DNA from: Pontiellaceae bacterium
GTDB lineage: Bacteria; Verrucomicrobiota; Kiritimatiellia; Kiritimatiellales; Tichowtungiaceae
Length of the DNA stretch: 21,951 nt
Direction of reading: 5' to 3'
Assembly (NCBI GenBank): GCA_029934215.1
Contig: JAOZMR010000011.1
Coordinates: 1-21,951, forward strand
Both the position numbers and the translations under genes were made by a program. Every line of letters begins with the position of its first letter. Positions within the stretch are counted from its first letter, which is position 1. Below the pieces are notes generated by a model. That model ran no database searches. It was not told the DNA's origin and saw only the letters and a program-made list of their open reading frames with translations. Below, one piece after another: positions 1 to 5,883 of the stretch.

Positions 1-176
1 ATCAAAACAGCTGTAGAATCGTGATTTAGTTCGATAGGCAATGATTGCAAAGTGGGCTTAACTTAGTGCCATTCGTCCCGCGGATGAACCGCCCTCTACT
101 TGAGCCTATTCTGATCCTGATCCGTGGGACGTTTTACCATCTGCGGGGGCTTAGTTTCTGCGCATGTGAACTGGTT

Positions 177-231
177 TCATTCAACTTGCGAGACAAAACT
201 CGAATATTGGCGTTTTGTATGAGGGCTGGAG
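177..231 (+). repeat. Module A repeat, copy 1 (ACAAAAC...GTTTTGT hairpin)
   Basis: This 55-base unit starts with TCATTCAACTTGCGAGACAA and ends with GTTTTGTATGAGGG plus a few bases. It is nearly identical to 20381-20434 (about four differences), and related degenerate copies lie at 3667, 5353 and 15441. The arms ACAAAAC and GTTTTGT can pair around an A/T-rich loop. It lies about 75 bases beyond the stop of the minus-strand recombinase gene. Confidence 0.75.
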
Positions 232-251
232 CTCAAAGGAAAAACGTAGAA

Positions 252-268
252 GAGGCATCTTGCCTCTG
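252..268 (-). terminator. Possible weak terminator of the recombinase gene
   Basis: AGAGGCA and TGCCTCT form a perfect 7-base stem with a 3-base loop. On the minus strand the stem is followed by TCTACGTTTTT, about 36 bases after the recombinase stop codon. The stem is short and the T-run is a few bases late, so termination is only a possibility. Confidence 0.35.
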
Positions 269-304
269 GCCTTCGATGTCGGATGTTCTGTAATTTTAGT
301 GCCA

Positions 305-1192
305 TCAAGCCCTTGGATGGAATTGACGGTGTACGCCTTTGAGACGGTCTGGGTCGACGTGTGTGTAAATCTGGGTTGTCGCAATGTCGGCGTGCCCAAG
401 CATTTCCTGAATGATGCGTAGTTCCGCTCCGTTGGCGAGTAGATGGCTGGCAAAGGAGTGTCGCAGAGAGTGTGGATAGATGTTTTTTGTGATTCCGGCT
501 TCTCGCGCACATTTTTTAATGAAAAACCATATGGTTTTCCGCGACATGGGTTGATGTCGTTTGCTCAAAAAAAGTGTCTGTTCGTGGTCGCCGGGCGTGA
601 GTTGTGGGCGAGCGGTTTTGAGATAGCGTGCCACCCATTTGAGCGATTCCCCTGCGACTGGAACGATACGCTCTTTGCGACCTTTACCGATGCAACGTAC
701 GAATTTTTTCTCAAAATCTAGATCGGTTCGTTGGAGCCCAGCTAGTTCTGAGACACGAAGCCCGGTCGCGTAAAAAAGTTCGAGTATGGCTCGGTTGCGT
801 AGCCCCAGAGGCTTTTCTGTGTCTGGAGCTGCGAAAAGGCGATCAATCTCTTTGGGGGTTAAAACGCTTGGCAGCATTTTCCAGACTCGGGGGGAGTCCA
901 TCGTTTCCGCAGTATTTGCCGCGATCAATCCTTCCTGCATGAGATAGCGAAAGAATACCTTAAGCGAAACTAAGTGGCGAGAAAGGGAGTTCGCCGCAAG
1001 CCCTCTCGCTTTTTCAGAAAGCAGATGGTCGAGAATCTGTTTGCGTGTGATTGTGTCGAGCGATGTGATTCCTTTCGTTGCGAGATCCTCGAGAAACCGG
1101 CTAATGTCATCTGCGTAAGCCAGACGTGTATTTTTACTCAGTCCGCGTTCCAAGGAAATGAAATCAAGAAATTGTTCGAGAAGTTCTTTCAT
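305..1192 (-). CDS. Tyrosine recombinase, XerC/XerD type
   Basis: A 295-residue site-specific tyrosine recombinase of the usual Xer length. The N-terminal SAM-like core-binding domain covers residues 1-95 (FLDFISLERGLSKNT). The catalytic domain covers about 110-290. All expected active-site residues are visible: Arg146 in ATGLRVSEL, Lys170 in GKGRKER, His241 and Arg244 in HSLRHSFASH, His267 in LGHADI, and the nucleophile Tyr276 in YTHV. Xer proteins cut and rejoin DNA at dif-like sites to resolve chromosome dimers. XerC and XerD cannot be told apart safely here. The absence of phage or integron genes next to it favours the housekeeping role. No clear Shine-Dalgarno motif precedes the chosen ATG. 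It lies downstream of purC with a 191-base gap, so it may have its own promoter. No dif-like site was recognised in the window. Confidence 0.93.
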   Translation of the reverse strand: MKELLEQFLDFISLERGLSKNTRLAYADDISRFLEDLATKGITSLDTITRKQILDHLLSEKARGLAANSLSRHLVSLKVFFRYLMQEGLIAANTAETMDSPRVWKMLPSVLTPKEIDRLFAAPDTEKPLGLRNRAILELFYATGLRVSELAGLQRTDLDFEKKFVRCIGKGRKERIVPVAGESLKWVARYLKTARPQLTPGDHEQTLFLSKRHQPMSRKTIWFFIKKCAREAGITKNIYPHSLRHSFASHLLANGAELRIIQEMLGHADIATTQIYTHVDPDRLKGVHRQFHPRA

Positions 1193-1300
1193 GAAAGGCG
1201 ATGGGGGAGTGTATTATGGATTCGGATAGGAACGGAGATTTCTCGGAGAGGGTGCAGAAGGGACGCTCTTTTACTTAGGACGACCAAATCCACGGCAGAT

Positions 1301-1318
1301 GGCGAAGCTACCTTCGCC
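1301..1318. other. Short stem-loop between purC and the recombinase gene
   Basis: GGCGAAG-CTAC-CTTCGCC is a perfect 7-base stem with a four-base loop. Neither strand carries a convincing T-run directly after it. It could be a weak terminator or processing signal after purC. The rest of the 191-base gap shows nothing recognisable. Confidence 0.4.
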
Positions 1319-1383
1319 TTAATATGCCGCTTCAGCTTTTTCCGTACTTAAAAACGATCTGAACGAACGTTTCTCTTTCGGTT

Positions 1384-2271
1384 TTAAAGCGTAGATTCAG
1401 TCAAACGCTCGTAAGCTTCGAGATATTTAGCCTGCGATTTCTCAAGAATCTCTTCCGGTAGCGCTGGGGCTGGCGGGGTTTTGTCCCAATCGACCGTTTC
1501 GAGATAGTCGCGCACGAACTGTTTGTCGAACGACATCGGCGAGCAACCAACTTCGTAGGTGTCGGCTGGCCAAAAACGGGAGCTGTCTGGCGTGAGGACC
1601 TCATCGATCAAGATGATTTCGCCATCTATTTCGCCAAATTCAAATTTTGTGTCGGCAATGATGATGCCTTTGGTGAGTGCAAATTCAGCGGCGTCCTTAT
1701 ATAGGCGAAGGCTGATCTCTTTGAGTTTCTCGGATTTGTCTTCGCCGATGATTTCCTTCATCTGGTCATATGAAATATTTTCGTCGTGCAATCCTTGCTC
1801 TGCTTTTGTGGACGGAGTGAAAATCGGTTCGTCGAGCTTGTCTGCCATTTTGTAACCTGGACGAAGTGGCATGCCGCCGATGGTTCCGCTTTTCTGGTAT
1901 TCTTTCCAGCCAGAACCAATCAGGTACCCGCGAACAATGCACTCGATCATGATCACTTCTGTTTTCTTCACCAGCATCGAACGACCTGCAAGTTGCTCGG
2001 GATATTCGTTGAATGGCGCTGGGAAATCCGCAACATCCACAGATATCATGTGGTTTTTCACAACATCTTCGGTGCGCTCGAACCAGAATTTTGAGATCTG
2101 CGTGAGAACTTCGCCCTTCTGTGGAATGCCATTAGGCATCACGCAGTCGAAAGCAGAAATACGGTCGCTTGCGACAAAGATCAACTGATCTTCAAGTTCG
2201 AAAATTTCACGAACCTTTCCGCTGCGCGAGGTGGTATTTGGAATATCAATTTGTGTTAAAGCCTGACTCAT
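1384..2271 (-). CDS. purC: Phosphoribosylaminoimidazole-succinocarboxamide synthase (SAICAR synthetase)
   Basis: PurC joins CAIR and aspartate, using ATP, to give SAICAR in de novo purine synthesis in the cytoplasm. The 295-residue protein is full length for the family's longer, yeast-like form. Visible signatures are SGKVREIFE (17-25), SDRISAFD (35-42), VRGYLIGSGWKEY (113-125) and IADTKFEFG followed by LIDEVLTPDSSRFW (205-234). These cover the nucleotide and substrate sites. The start is supported by AAGGAG six to seven bases before the ATG. The GtrA-like gene lies 79 bases upstream on the same strand, and co-transcription is possible but not shown. No other purine genes are nearby. Confidence 0.97.
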   Translation of the reverse strand: MSQALTQIDIPNTTSRSGKVREIFELEDQLIFVASDRISAFDCVMPNGIPQKGEVLTQISKFWFERTEDVVKNHMISVDVADFPAPFNEYPEQLAGRSMLVKKTEVIMIECIVRGYLIGSGWKEYQKSGTIGGMPLRPGYKMADKLDEPIFTPSTKAEQGLHDENISYDQMKEIIGEDKSEKLKEISLRLYKDAAEFALTKGIIIADTKFEFGEIDGEIILIDEVLTPDSSRFWPADTYEVGCSPMSFDKQFVRDYLETVDWDKTPPAPALPEEILEKSQAKYLEAYERLTESTL

Positions 2272-2350
2272 AAACTTCTCCTTATATTAAAAACCGTTTA
2301 CCGTGCCATATTTAAGCGCGAAATCAAGCTTCTCGATCAACGATTCTTTT

Positions 2351-2854
2351 CTACCCATGAAAAATAAGGAATTTACGTCCTGCATAATTAATGAGTAGCG
2401 CGGAGATCATCGCGGCAATGTACGAATAGGTTGTATCGAGCCCGCAGAATCGGATGAGAGCATCCCCGGAAAATGTTCCGACGAAGAAGGAAACCAGCGA
2501 AAGAGCAAAAAACAGCATCATTTCGTGATGCCGCTTATGCTTCCCCGCCTTAAAGACGAATCGGACATTCAAGACATACGCAGCAAGGTTTGAGAACAGG
2601 AAGCAAATGACCTTATCGAACCAATAGTTACGCAGTCGCATGGATTCTGAAACGAATTGGACATCAAAACAGAAGAACCTGAGCAACTTCACAAACGGGT
2701 CGGTTTCGGTCAGTGCTGGGAATACCAGCCAGGCGAAAAGAAAGAAAACTGCCATATCTACACCTGTGGCGATTCCGCCACAGACCCCATACTTCAGGAA
2801 TTGAACAATTGGGTTATCTTTTTCTGATAGGAATGCGACAATCTGTTTTTTCAT
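2351..2854 (-). CDS. GtrA-like membrane protein
   Basis: A 167-residue polytopic membrane protein with about four hydrophobic segments: near 17-45, 80-100, 112-132 and 141-160. The opening FLKYGVCGGIATGVDM, the central LAAYVLNVRFVFK and the closing NYAGRKFLIF match the GtrA family. Members of that family are thought to move polyprenyl-linked sugars across the inner membrane or act with glycosyltransferases. The stretch between the first and second membrane segments (about 46-80) is longer than in the usual ~130-residue members. No glycosyltransferase or polysaccharide gene adjoins it, so the substrate cannot be named. Only a weak purine-rich site (AAAGAG) precedes the ATG. Confidence 0.8.
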   Translation of the reverse strand: MKKQIVAFLSEKDNPIVQFLKYGVCGGIATGVDMAVFFLFAWLVFPALTETDPFVKLLRFFCFDVQFVSESMRLRNYWFDKVICFLFSNLAAYVLNVRFVFKAGKHKRHHEMMLFFALSLVSFFVGTFSGDALIRFCGLDTTYSYIAAMISALLINYAGRKFLIFHG

Positions 2855-2889
2855 AGCTCTTTTTGAACCTCTCCTTCATCGACAACCAC

Positions 2890-3387
2890 TCAAAAAAGTG
2901 AGGCAACTTGATGTCTACTGACCGTATAGAAATGATGGCCGCCGATGGTTGTGATGTAGTTCATTTCCTTAACCCAGTATGGGCGTATATAGATTGCGTG
3001 ATAGTGCGTTGCGCCGTACGTGTTATCCCATAAAAGCCCTTGCTCCATGATGGTAATGAGCTGAAGCGCTTTCTCGTAGGTTTCTCCATGCTTCTGTGCA
3101 CGTAGGATGAGCGGACTGTAGTTCGGCTTTGATTTTTTCCATACGCTCGACATGCAGGAGAAAGCGCCAGGCTTGATGGTCTGCCCGACGAGTTGATGAA
3201 GATATCCGTCAGCACGCGTCAAAATGACGTTGAGCACCGCTTGCATACCTTCCGCACCATCGCAGGCAGCTTCGAGCACCATGCATGACGCGACGATCTT
3301 ACGATCATACTCGCTAAGTTGTCCGCCTTGTACGCCGAACGCTGTGGTTGTGATTGCGAGTGCGAAGATGAAAAATTTTAGTCTCAC
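2890..3387 (-). CDS. Secreted cell wall hydrolase, SleB/CwlJ (Hydrolase_2) family
   Basis: The longest open frame begins at 3486, but an internal GTG at 3387 is the better start. AGGAG lies seven bases upstream of it, and the protein then opens with a signal peptide (MRLKFFIFALAITTTAFGVQG). The preceding 33 residues look like translated leader. The resulting 165-residue protein carries family signatures: MVLEAACDGAEGMQAVLNVILTR (36-58, with the likely catalytic Glu39), GAFSCM (74-79), GATHYHA (125-131) and TIGGHHFYT (147-155). SleB-like enzymes cleave peptidoglycan glycan strands. In a non-sporulating Gram-negative this points to envelope remodelling in the periplasm. It is 35 bases upstream of the GtrA-like gene. 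Confidence 0.85.
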   Translation of the reverse strand: MRLKFFIFALAITTTAFGVQGGQLSEYDRKIVASCMVLEAACDGAEGMQAVLNVILTRADGYLHQLVGQTIKPGAFSCMSSVWKKSKPNYSPLILRAQKHGETYEKALQLITIMEQGLLWDNTYGATHYHAIYIRPYWVKEMNYITTIGGHHFYTVSRHQVASLF

Positions 3388-3741
3388 GTTTTTCTCCTGT
3401 GTTTCTTTGGTAAATTGAATCCATTTGTAAAACGGCGGCGGACAATACCGAGATCTCGCTGTATGTAAAGCTCTATTTATGAACAAAATAATTCATAAGC
3501 GATCACGAAAGGTCGAAAACGATCAAAATGTTGCACTAAAAACGAGGCATTTTTGAGGTGTTCTGGAAGAGGGCAAAATGCCCCGTCTCTATACTAATTA
3601 AGAGGCGGGAGCTTCCAACGCCCCAAATTGGGAGTTTACTTCTGCATGGCATCGGTCGGGGTGGCATCATTCAACTTACGAGAAAAACTTCGATCGCAAA
3701 AAATAGTTCCAAGCATTGGAACTTTTCAGTAGTATACACGC
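3388..3741. other. Divergent intergenic region between the wall hydrolase and HIT genes
   Basis: No gene is supported. The region contains a short GGGCA-AAA-TGCCC hairpin (3571-3583), a degenerate module A copy starting TCATTCAACTTACGAGA (3667-3700) and a perfect TTCCAA-N3-TTGGAA palindrome (3707-3721). That palindrome is 20 bases before the HIT start codon. Promoters for both flanking genes should be here, but none could be assigned confidently. Confidence 0.6.
3707..3721. repeat. TTCCAA-N3-TTGGAA palindrome, perfect, upstream of HIT gene
   Basis: TTCCAAGCATTGGAA is a perfect copy of the window-wide palindrome. It sits in the divergent intergenic region, ending 20 bases before the HIT start codon and placed where an operator could act. 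The HIT gene has no visible Shine-Dalgarno motif between this site and its ATG. Confidence 0.8.
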
Positions 3742-4155
3742 ATGAATATTTTTGAAAAAATCATCAACCGTGAAATTCCCGCAACGATCGTTTATGAGGA
3801 TGAAGATACGATCGCTTTTATGGATATGGGCCCAATCATTAAAGGTCACACTCTTGTCATTCCAAAAACGTGTTGCAATCTAATTACTGACCCCCCAGAT
3901 GACGTGGTTTGCAAGCTCATGATTGTTGCGAAACGAATCGCCGCTGCGCAAATGAAAACACTCGAAGCCGATGGAGTGAACATTATGCAAAACAACGGCA
4001 AAGCCGCAGGTCAAGAAGTCCCGCACCTTCACATTCATGTGATTCCGCGCTTTAAAAACGATGGCCACCAATGGAACTGGGCTGCAAAAAGCTATGACTC
4101 ATCCACAGAGATGGAAGCATTCGCCGAAAAAATCAGAGAAGGACTGATTACATGA
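3742..4155 (+). CDS. HIT (histidine triad) family hydrolase
   Basis: A 137-residue protein of the HIT superfamily, HINT-like branch. These are small cytoplasmic nucleoside phosphoramidases or nucleotide hydrolases. The active-site triad HLHIHVIPR is at 95-103 (His95, His97, His99). The N-terminal CxFC-like zinc site of some members is absent: the start reads MNIFEKIINREIPATIVYED. GPIIKGHTLVIPK (30-42) and the GVNIMQNNGKAAGQEVPH stretch are typical. The C-terminal part has extra aromatic and charged residues (HQWNWAAKSY). Its stop overlaps the next gene's start (ATGA), so the two are translationally coupled. No clear Shine-Dalgarno site precedes the ATG. The physiological substrate is unknown. 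Confidence 0.93.
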   Translation: MNIFEKIINREIPATIVYEDEDTIAFMDMGPIIKGHTLVIPKTCCNLITDPPDDVVCKLMIVAKRIAAAQMKTLEADGVNIMQNNGKAAGQEVPHLHIHVIPRFKNDGHQWNWAAKSYDSSTEMEAFAEKIREGLIT

Positions 4156-4544
4156 AAAAACCAACAATCGAAGAACTTCTTGATGGAATCATCTCTAGGG
4201 ATCCACGCTACACAAACGATGCGTATGGCTTTGTGCGAGCCGGACTCGACTTCACTGTTCGCAGTCTCGAAAACCAGAGACACGTCAGCGGACAAGAGTT
4301 GCTCAAGGGCATACGTGAATTCACCTTAAAAGAATTTGGTCCCATGGCAAAAACCGTATTAAACGGGTGGGGAATCATGTGTACCGAGGATATCGGCGAG
4401 ATCGTCTTTAATATGGTCGAAACCGGACTGCTTGGGAAAACAGACGAAGATAATCGTGCCGATTTTGCTAATGGGTACGATTTTGACAAAGCTTTTCGTG
4501 ACCCATTTCGTCCGAATCATCCGCAATCAAAAGAGTTGCCGTAA
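4152..4544 (+). CDS. Minf_1886 family protein (function unknown)
   Basis: This 130-residue soluble protein matches the Minf_1886 family, a conserved uncharacterised family I associate mainly with Planctomycetes and Verrucomicrobia. The signature region is RDPRYTNDAYGFVRAGLDFTVR (16-37), followed by HVSGQELLKGIREFTLKEFGPMA and a central WGIMCTEDIGEIVFNMVETGLL. There is no signal peptide or membrane segment. It starts within the stop of the HIT gene (4-base overlap), which implies coupled translation and a possible link to nucleotide metabolism. A hairpin terminator follows 20 bases after its stop. The family has no established biochemical role that I can cite. Confidence 0.82.
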   Translation: MKKPTIEELLDGIISRDPRYTNDAYGFVRAGLDFTVRSLENQRHVSGQELLKGIREFTLKEFGPMAKTVLNGWGIMCTEDIGEIVFNMVETGLLGKTDEDNRADFANGYDFDKAFRDPFRPNHPQSKELP

Positions 4545-4563
4545 AAATCCTGCTGAATACCGA

Positions 4564-4604
4564 ACGGGTTTTTCCAAGGTTTGGAAGAACCCGTGTCCTT
4601 TTTT
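4564..4604 (+). terminator. Rho-independent terminator after the HIT–Minf_1886 operon
   Basis: The arms 4564-4577 and 4581-4594 form a 14-base stem (one G·U) closed by the triloop GGT, then GTCC and a six-T run. The inner half of the stem is the TTCCAA-N3-TTGGAA palindrome itself; the outer half, ACGGGTT/AACCCGT, extends it. Position, stem strength and T-run fit intrinsic termination on the plus strand. Confidence 0.85.
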
Positions 4605-4617
4605 CCAAACCCTGGAA
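4572..4617. repeat. Tandem pair of TTCCAA-N3-TTGGAA palindromes
   Basis: A perfect copy, TTCCAAGGTTTGGAA (4572-4586), is followed 16 bases later by TTCCAAACCCTGGAA (4603-4617, one mismatch). They lie between the convergent Minf_1886 gene and the SGNH remnant. The second copy supplies part of the terminator's T-run. Confidence 0.85.
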
Positions 4618-4627
4618 ACGACGGTGC

Positions 4628-5086
4628 TTAAAAAGAGGCGTCAGGCAGTGGATAGGTCTTGAGCGCTTGTCGGGCTTTTTTCTGAATGAATTCCGCAATG
4701 CCCGGCTCAATTCCCACTTGCTGGGCCAGAACGGCGGGTGGCGGAAACTCCGCTCCGCCAGTCAGTGCCGCGTAGAACGTGCAGGCGACGGCGTAGCCGC
4801 CGTACATTCCCATGTGGACGGTGTCGGCGTTGTGCCAAGCCAGCTCGGGTCGCTCGGCGTAACAGAGCCGCAAGGTTTCACACACGGGAATGATGGGCGC
4901 GCCGATTTTTTGGCCTAACTCAGGCAGCCGTTGCATGAGCTCTTGGCGCTCCTCATCGGTTGTTTTCAGCTGTCCGGGTTGGGCGTAGAGAATCGGTTTT
5001 GCGCCAGCTTCTCTTATGACGGTGTTGAATTTCAGGGCGTATTCGGTCAGTTGCTCCGGATCGTTCAGCTGTTGCTTGGAGCCTTC
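4628..5086 (-). pseudogene. Truncated SGNH/GDSL-like hydrolase remnant (C-terminal part)
   Basis: An open frame of 152 codons runs from a TAG at 5087-5089 to the stop at 4628. An internal ATG exists at 4936, but protein-like sequence continues upstream of it for 50 codons. It begins EGSKQQLNDPEQLTEYALKFN, then GAKPILYAQPGQL. This resembles the middle block of SGNH-type hydrolases, where LQEGS-like and GAKP-like phrases are common. DTVHMGMYGGYAVACTFYAALTG near the end fits the catalytic Asp-x-x-His block (Asp88 and His91 of the fragment) of that fold. The N-terminal half with the catalytic Ser and GDSL block is missing. The homology stops where the repeat unit of 5091-5288 begins, so a rearrangement at the repeat edge probably destroyed the gene. 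Expression is unlikely. Confidence 0.7.
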
Positions 5087-5090
5087 CTAA

Positions 5091-5288
5091 ACCAGAAAAG
5101 ATGCGTTTTAGATGTTGGCAGAGTCACCCTGAACTCTCCCGCCAAACCAGTGAAACTCTTGAATCACATGTCACGCATCTGCTCACGATCGTGAGTAGAT
5201 GCGTGACATTGCGGATTCTATTTTAACCGCTCATATCGCTGAAAGGAGTTTCGTTTAAGTCCTTTCTTCCGTGGGACGACCACGCTAA
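5091..5288. repeat. ~197-base direct repeat, copy 1
   Basis: Copy 1 matches 5371-5567 at an offset of 280 bases in its left part and 279 further in, with scattered substitutions. Shared landmarks, in order, are GCGTTTTAGATG, GAGTCACC, CCAAACCAGTGAAAC, the 38-base palindrome, AACCGCTCATATCG, GAAAGGAGTTT and CCGTGGGACG followed by CCACGCTAA. Its left edge abuts the truncated SGNH remnant. Confidence 0.85.
5170..5207. repeat. 38-base near-perfect palindrome, copy 1
   Basis: Two 19-base arms meet at the centre CACGATCGTG without a loop. The only imperfection is a G opposite T at arm position 12, which would be a G·U pair in plus-strand RNA. Two more flanking bases on each side also pair, giving 42 bases (5168-5209). 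It could be a dimeric protein binding site or a cruciform/RNA hairpin. No T-run follows, so it is not a standard terminator. Confidence 0.85.
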
Positions 5289-5405
5289 GACGTGGTAAAC
5301 ATCCGTGGTAATAAATCTTCCAACGCTTGGATGTTTTACTTTAAACGGATTGTTCAACTTGCGAGATAATACCGAAAAAGAGGCGTTTTAGATGAGGGCT
5401 GAGTC
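5268..5405 (+). repeat. Composite module linking CCGTGG unit and module A (copy shared with 20297-20434)
   Basis: The stretch TCCGTGGGAC, CCACGCTAAGACGTGG (a small hairpin), TAAACATCCGTGGTAATAAA, then TTCAACTTGCGAGA recurs in the same order at 20297-20434. This copy carries a one-mismatch TTCCAA-N3-TTGGAA site at 5318-5332, which is lost in the other copy. The module A hairpin arms are degenerate here. Confidence 0.75.
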
Positions 5406-5567
5406 ACCGCGAACTTTCCACCAAACCAGTGAAACACTCGAATCATATGTCACGTATCTACTCACGATCGTGAGTAGATGCGTGACCTGGTGAGTTCTAT
5501 TTAACCGCTCATATCGGCTGAAAGGAGTTTAGTTTAAGTCCTTTCCTCCGTGGGACGGCCACGCTAA
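5371..5567. repeat. ~197-base direct repeat, copy 2
   Basis: This is the second copy of the unit at 5091-5288, in the same orientation. It contains its own 38-base palindrome. The copies have diverged mainly by substitutions and one-base indels, so duplication was not very recent. Copy 2 continues leftward into a full module A, whereas copy 1 is cut at the SGNH remnant. Confidence 0.85.
5449..5486. repeat. 38-base near-perfect palindrome, copy 2
   Basis: It has the same 19+19 base structure and CACGATCGTG centre as the copy at 5170. The single imperfection is at arm position 7 (T opposite G), a different place from copy 1 and again G·U-compatible on the plus strand. Pairing has thus been kept while each copy changed independently. 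Confidence 0.85.
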
Positions 5568-5599
5568 AATGCCTGCTGAATGTGTTTCCGGAGATCTTT

Positions 5600-5708
5600 C
5601 CCACGGATCCAGATGGCGGCTCTGAGCCAAATCCGTGGGACGTTTTACTATCCGTGGGAACCTTTCTTCTCCGGCTCCATTCGTGTAGATTAGTGGATGA
5701 ACCGTTCC
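5600..5708 (+). repeat. Module B repeat, copy 1 (CCCACGGAT...ATCCGTGGG)
   Basis: This 109-base unit differs from 20042-20150 at about six positions by eye. It opens with the inverted repeat CCCACGGAT (5600-5608) and ATCCGTGGG (5631-5639), then GACGTTTTACTATCCGTGGG, TTCTCCGGCTCCATTCGTGT and a tail near GAACCGTTCC. It contains no coding capacity. Confidence 0.85.
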
Positions 5709-5827
5709 TGCATCACTATTTTTGAATACAAAATTTATGTGTCGCTTCGCTTGCGCGTGATCTGTGCATGGAATTGATGCAGAAGAATTTTCACAACCGC
5801 TACGCTAGAGGAACAGCCGAGTGGAGA

Positions 5828-5881
5828 GGAGATGAGTATCGAATATCGAACAAGGAATTTCGAATGTCGAAGGGAGATGAG
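5828..5881. repeat. 36-base TCGAA-rich element flanked by 9-base direct repeats
   Basis: The flanks GGAGATGAG at 5828-5836 and GGAGATGAG at 5873-5881 are identical. Between them lie 36 bases made of TATCGAATATCGAAC and GGAATTTCGAATGTCGAAG. The arrangement resembles an inserted element with a target-site duplication. It lies directly after the ribF stop (5884, minus strand). Confidence 0.65.
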
Positions 5882-5883
5882 TT

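Larger units (their letters stand above)
1..304. repeat. Intergenic repeat zone downstream of the Xer recombinase
   Basis: No gene is supported here. The region holds a CCGTGGGACG-type module around 73-150, which shares the phrase ATCCGTGGGACGTTTTAC with copies near 5631 and 20073. It also holds the TTCAACTTGCGAGACAAAAC module at 177-231, and a short hairpin at 252-268. Short open frames across the region have no recognisable protein features and overlap the repeats, so they are treated as chance. Confidence 0.7.
5087..5883. other. Gene-free repeat zone (about 800 bases)
   Basis: No convincing coding sequence lies here. The stretch is almost entirely repeats. Two ~197-base direct copies (5091-5288 and 5371-5567) are separated by a module shared with 20297-20434. 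A 109-base module (5600-5708) is also found at 20042-20150. A 36-base TCGAA-rich element (5837-5872) lies just past the end of ribF. The part between 5709 and 5827 shows nothing recognisable. Confidence 0.75.

Noticed and set aside
305..1192. Integron or phage integrase with attC-like sites among the nearby repeats
   Set aside because: The protein is a standard-length Xer recombinase without an integron-specific insertion. The repeats lack the paired RYYYAAC/GTTRRRY core layout of attC sites, and no cassette-like genes follow.
3388..3486. N-terminal extension of the wall hydrolase to the ATG at 3486
   Set aside because: The extension would bury the signal peptide 33 residues in. The GTG at 3387 has a well-spaced AGGAG and puts the signal peptide at the N-terminus.
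5091..5567. CRISPR array or tandem-repeat array
   Set aside because: There are only two units of about 197 bases, with diverged sequence and no regular short repeat/spacer alternation or cas genes.
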